A stretch of 62,382 nt of DNA from Kriegella sp965368185 (GTDB taxonomy: Bacteria; Bacteroidota; Bacteroidia; Flavobacteriales; Flavobacteriaceae): NCBI GenBank assembly GCA_965368185.1, contig CBDULZ010000019.1, positions 1 to 62,382 of the forward strand, written 5' to 3'. Positions 62,142-62,382 of the stretch are shown piece after piece. The notes below the pieces were generated by a model, which searched no databases, was not told the origin of the DNA, and saw only the letters and a program-made list of their open reading frames with translations. The position numbers were made by a program, and so were the translations under genes. Numbering within the stretch: position 1 is the first letter of the stretch; the number at the start of each line of letters is the position of its first letter.

Positions 62142-62382
62142 AATTCGGTCTTTAGATTGCTTTTGAAGCATTTCATAGAAATTTATTTGCACCCCCAATT
62201 GACACTATAATCACATTAAGGGAGTTTGATATGACCGACTCGTCCTTTATTTGGCGTTTACAATCTTTCAACGGAATTGGTTCGAAATGTATGTAGAAAA
62301 GACAAAGTAGGTATGTCAAGGGAATTTAGCGTTAATAAAACTTCCTAGGGAAAGGCTTAATAAAGTTCTACAAAATAAGTGT
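62142..62382. other. Region without recognisable gene
   Basis: No credible frame or terminator stem was seen in the last 241 bp of the window. Confidence 0.5.

Noticed and set aside
1..62382. Search for CRISPR arrays, tRNA genes, transposases and phage genes
   Set aside because: No direct-repeat array, cloverleaf-like segment, transposase motif or phage structural motif was found by reading.

Overview
The window looks like chromosomal DNA of a marine flavobacterium (Bacteroidota, family Flavobacteriaceae). The evidence is a SusC/SusD pair, many lipoproteins of the Bacteroidota type, relics of a SusR-like hybrid two-component regulator, AraC regulators, several sulfatases and the general AT-rich codon use. 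No tRNA, rRNA, insertion sequence, prophage or CRISPR array was seen.

Layout. (1) 1-17135 is a glycan and oxidative-catabolism region. A minus-strand unit holds an FG-GAP protein cut by the window edge, a cupredoxin-dehydrogenase and a DUF1080 lipoprotein. It diverges from a plus-strand sulfatase and is followed by the relic of a hybrid two-component regulator. Then comes a plus-strand run of glycerate kinase, a Tm-1-like protein, a TIM-barrel partner, a cupin, a second cupredoxin-dehydrogenase and a ThuA-like protein. A small ParD/ParE-type pair with a short toxin and a second sulfatase close the region. (2) 17347-39066 is a stress and envelope island: YihY/BrkB, two DUF2383 four-helix proteins, ferritin, CsbD, AI-2E permease, nitroreductase, SLC13 permease, MscS channel, type IB topoisomerase, DUF1328 and other tiny proteins, DUF892, a short-chain dehydrogenase and a Cys-rich copper-binding protein. 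AraC regulators, two stand-alone receiver proteins and a multi-PAS histidine kinase are interspersed. (3) 39226-43759 is a uronate/pectin-like unit: FAH-family enzyme, Gfo/Idh/MocA oxidoreductase and GH28, followed by a decayed second copy of part of the oxidoreductase.

(4) 44042-61242 is the most remarkable part: a 17 kb one-strand operon joining SusC/SusD and exported phosphohydrolases to a full 2-aminoethylphosphonate (AEP) pathway. Its order is SusC, SusD, an exported alkaline-phosphatase-fold enzyme, a PbfA-type lyase, phosphonoacetate hydrolase PhnA, phosphonoacetaldehyde dehydrogenase PhnY, AEP transaminase PhnW, an organophosphate-type MFS permease, a PbfC/PbfD-like flavin oxidoreductase, a Tat-exported metallophosphoesterase, a LamG-EEP fusion and a second EEP enzyme. 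The simplest reading is an outer-membrane 'phosphonate utilization locus'. Exported hydrolases would free AEP-type head groups from a macromolecule or sphingophosphonolipid. SusCD would bring the product into the periplasm, the MFS permease into the cytoplasm, and PbfA/PhnW/FAD enzyme plus PhnY plus PhnA would convert it to acetate and phosphate. The substrate is inferred, not shown. (5) 61253-62141 is a decayed phosphohydrolase fused by deletion to a serine-hydrolase tail.

All product calls come from reading motifs and overall sequence character; no database search was run.
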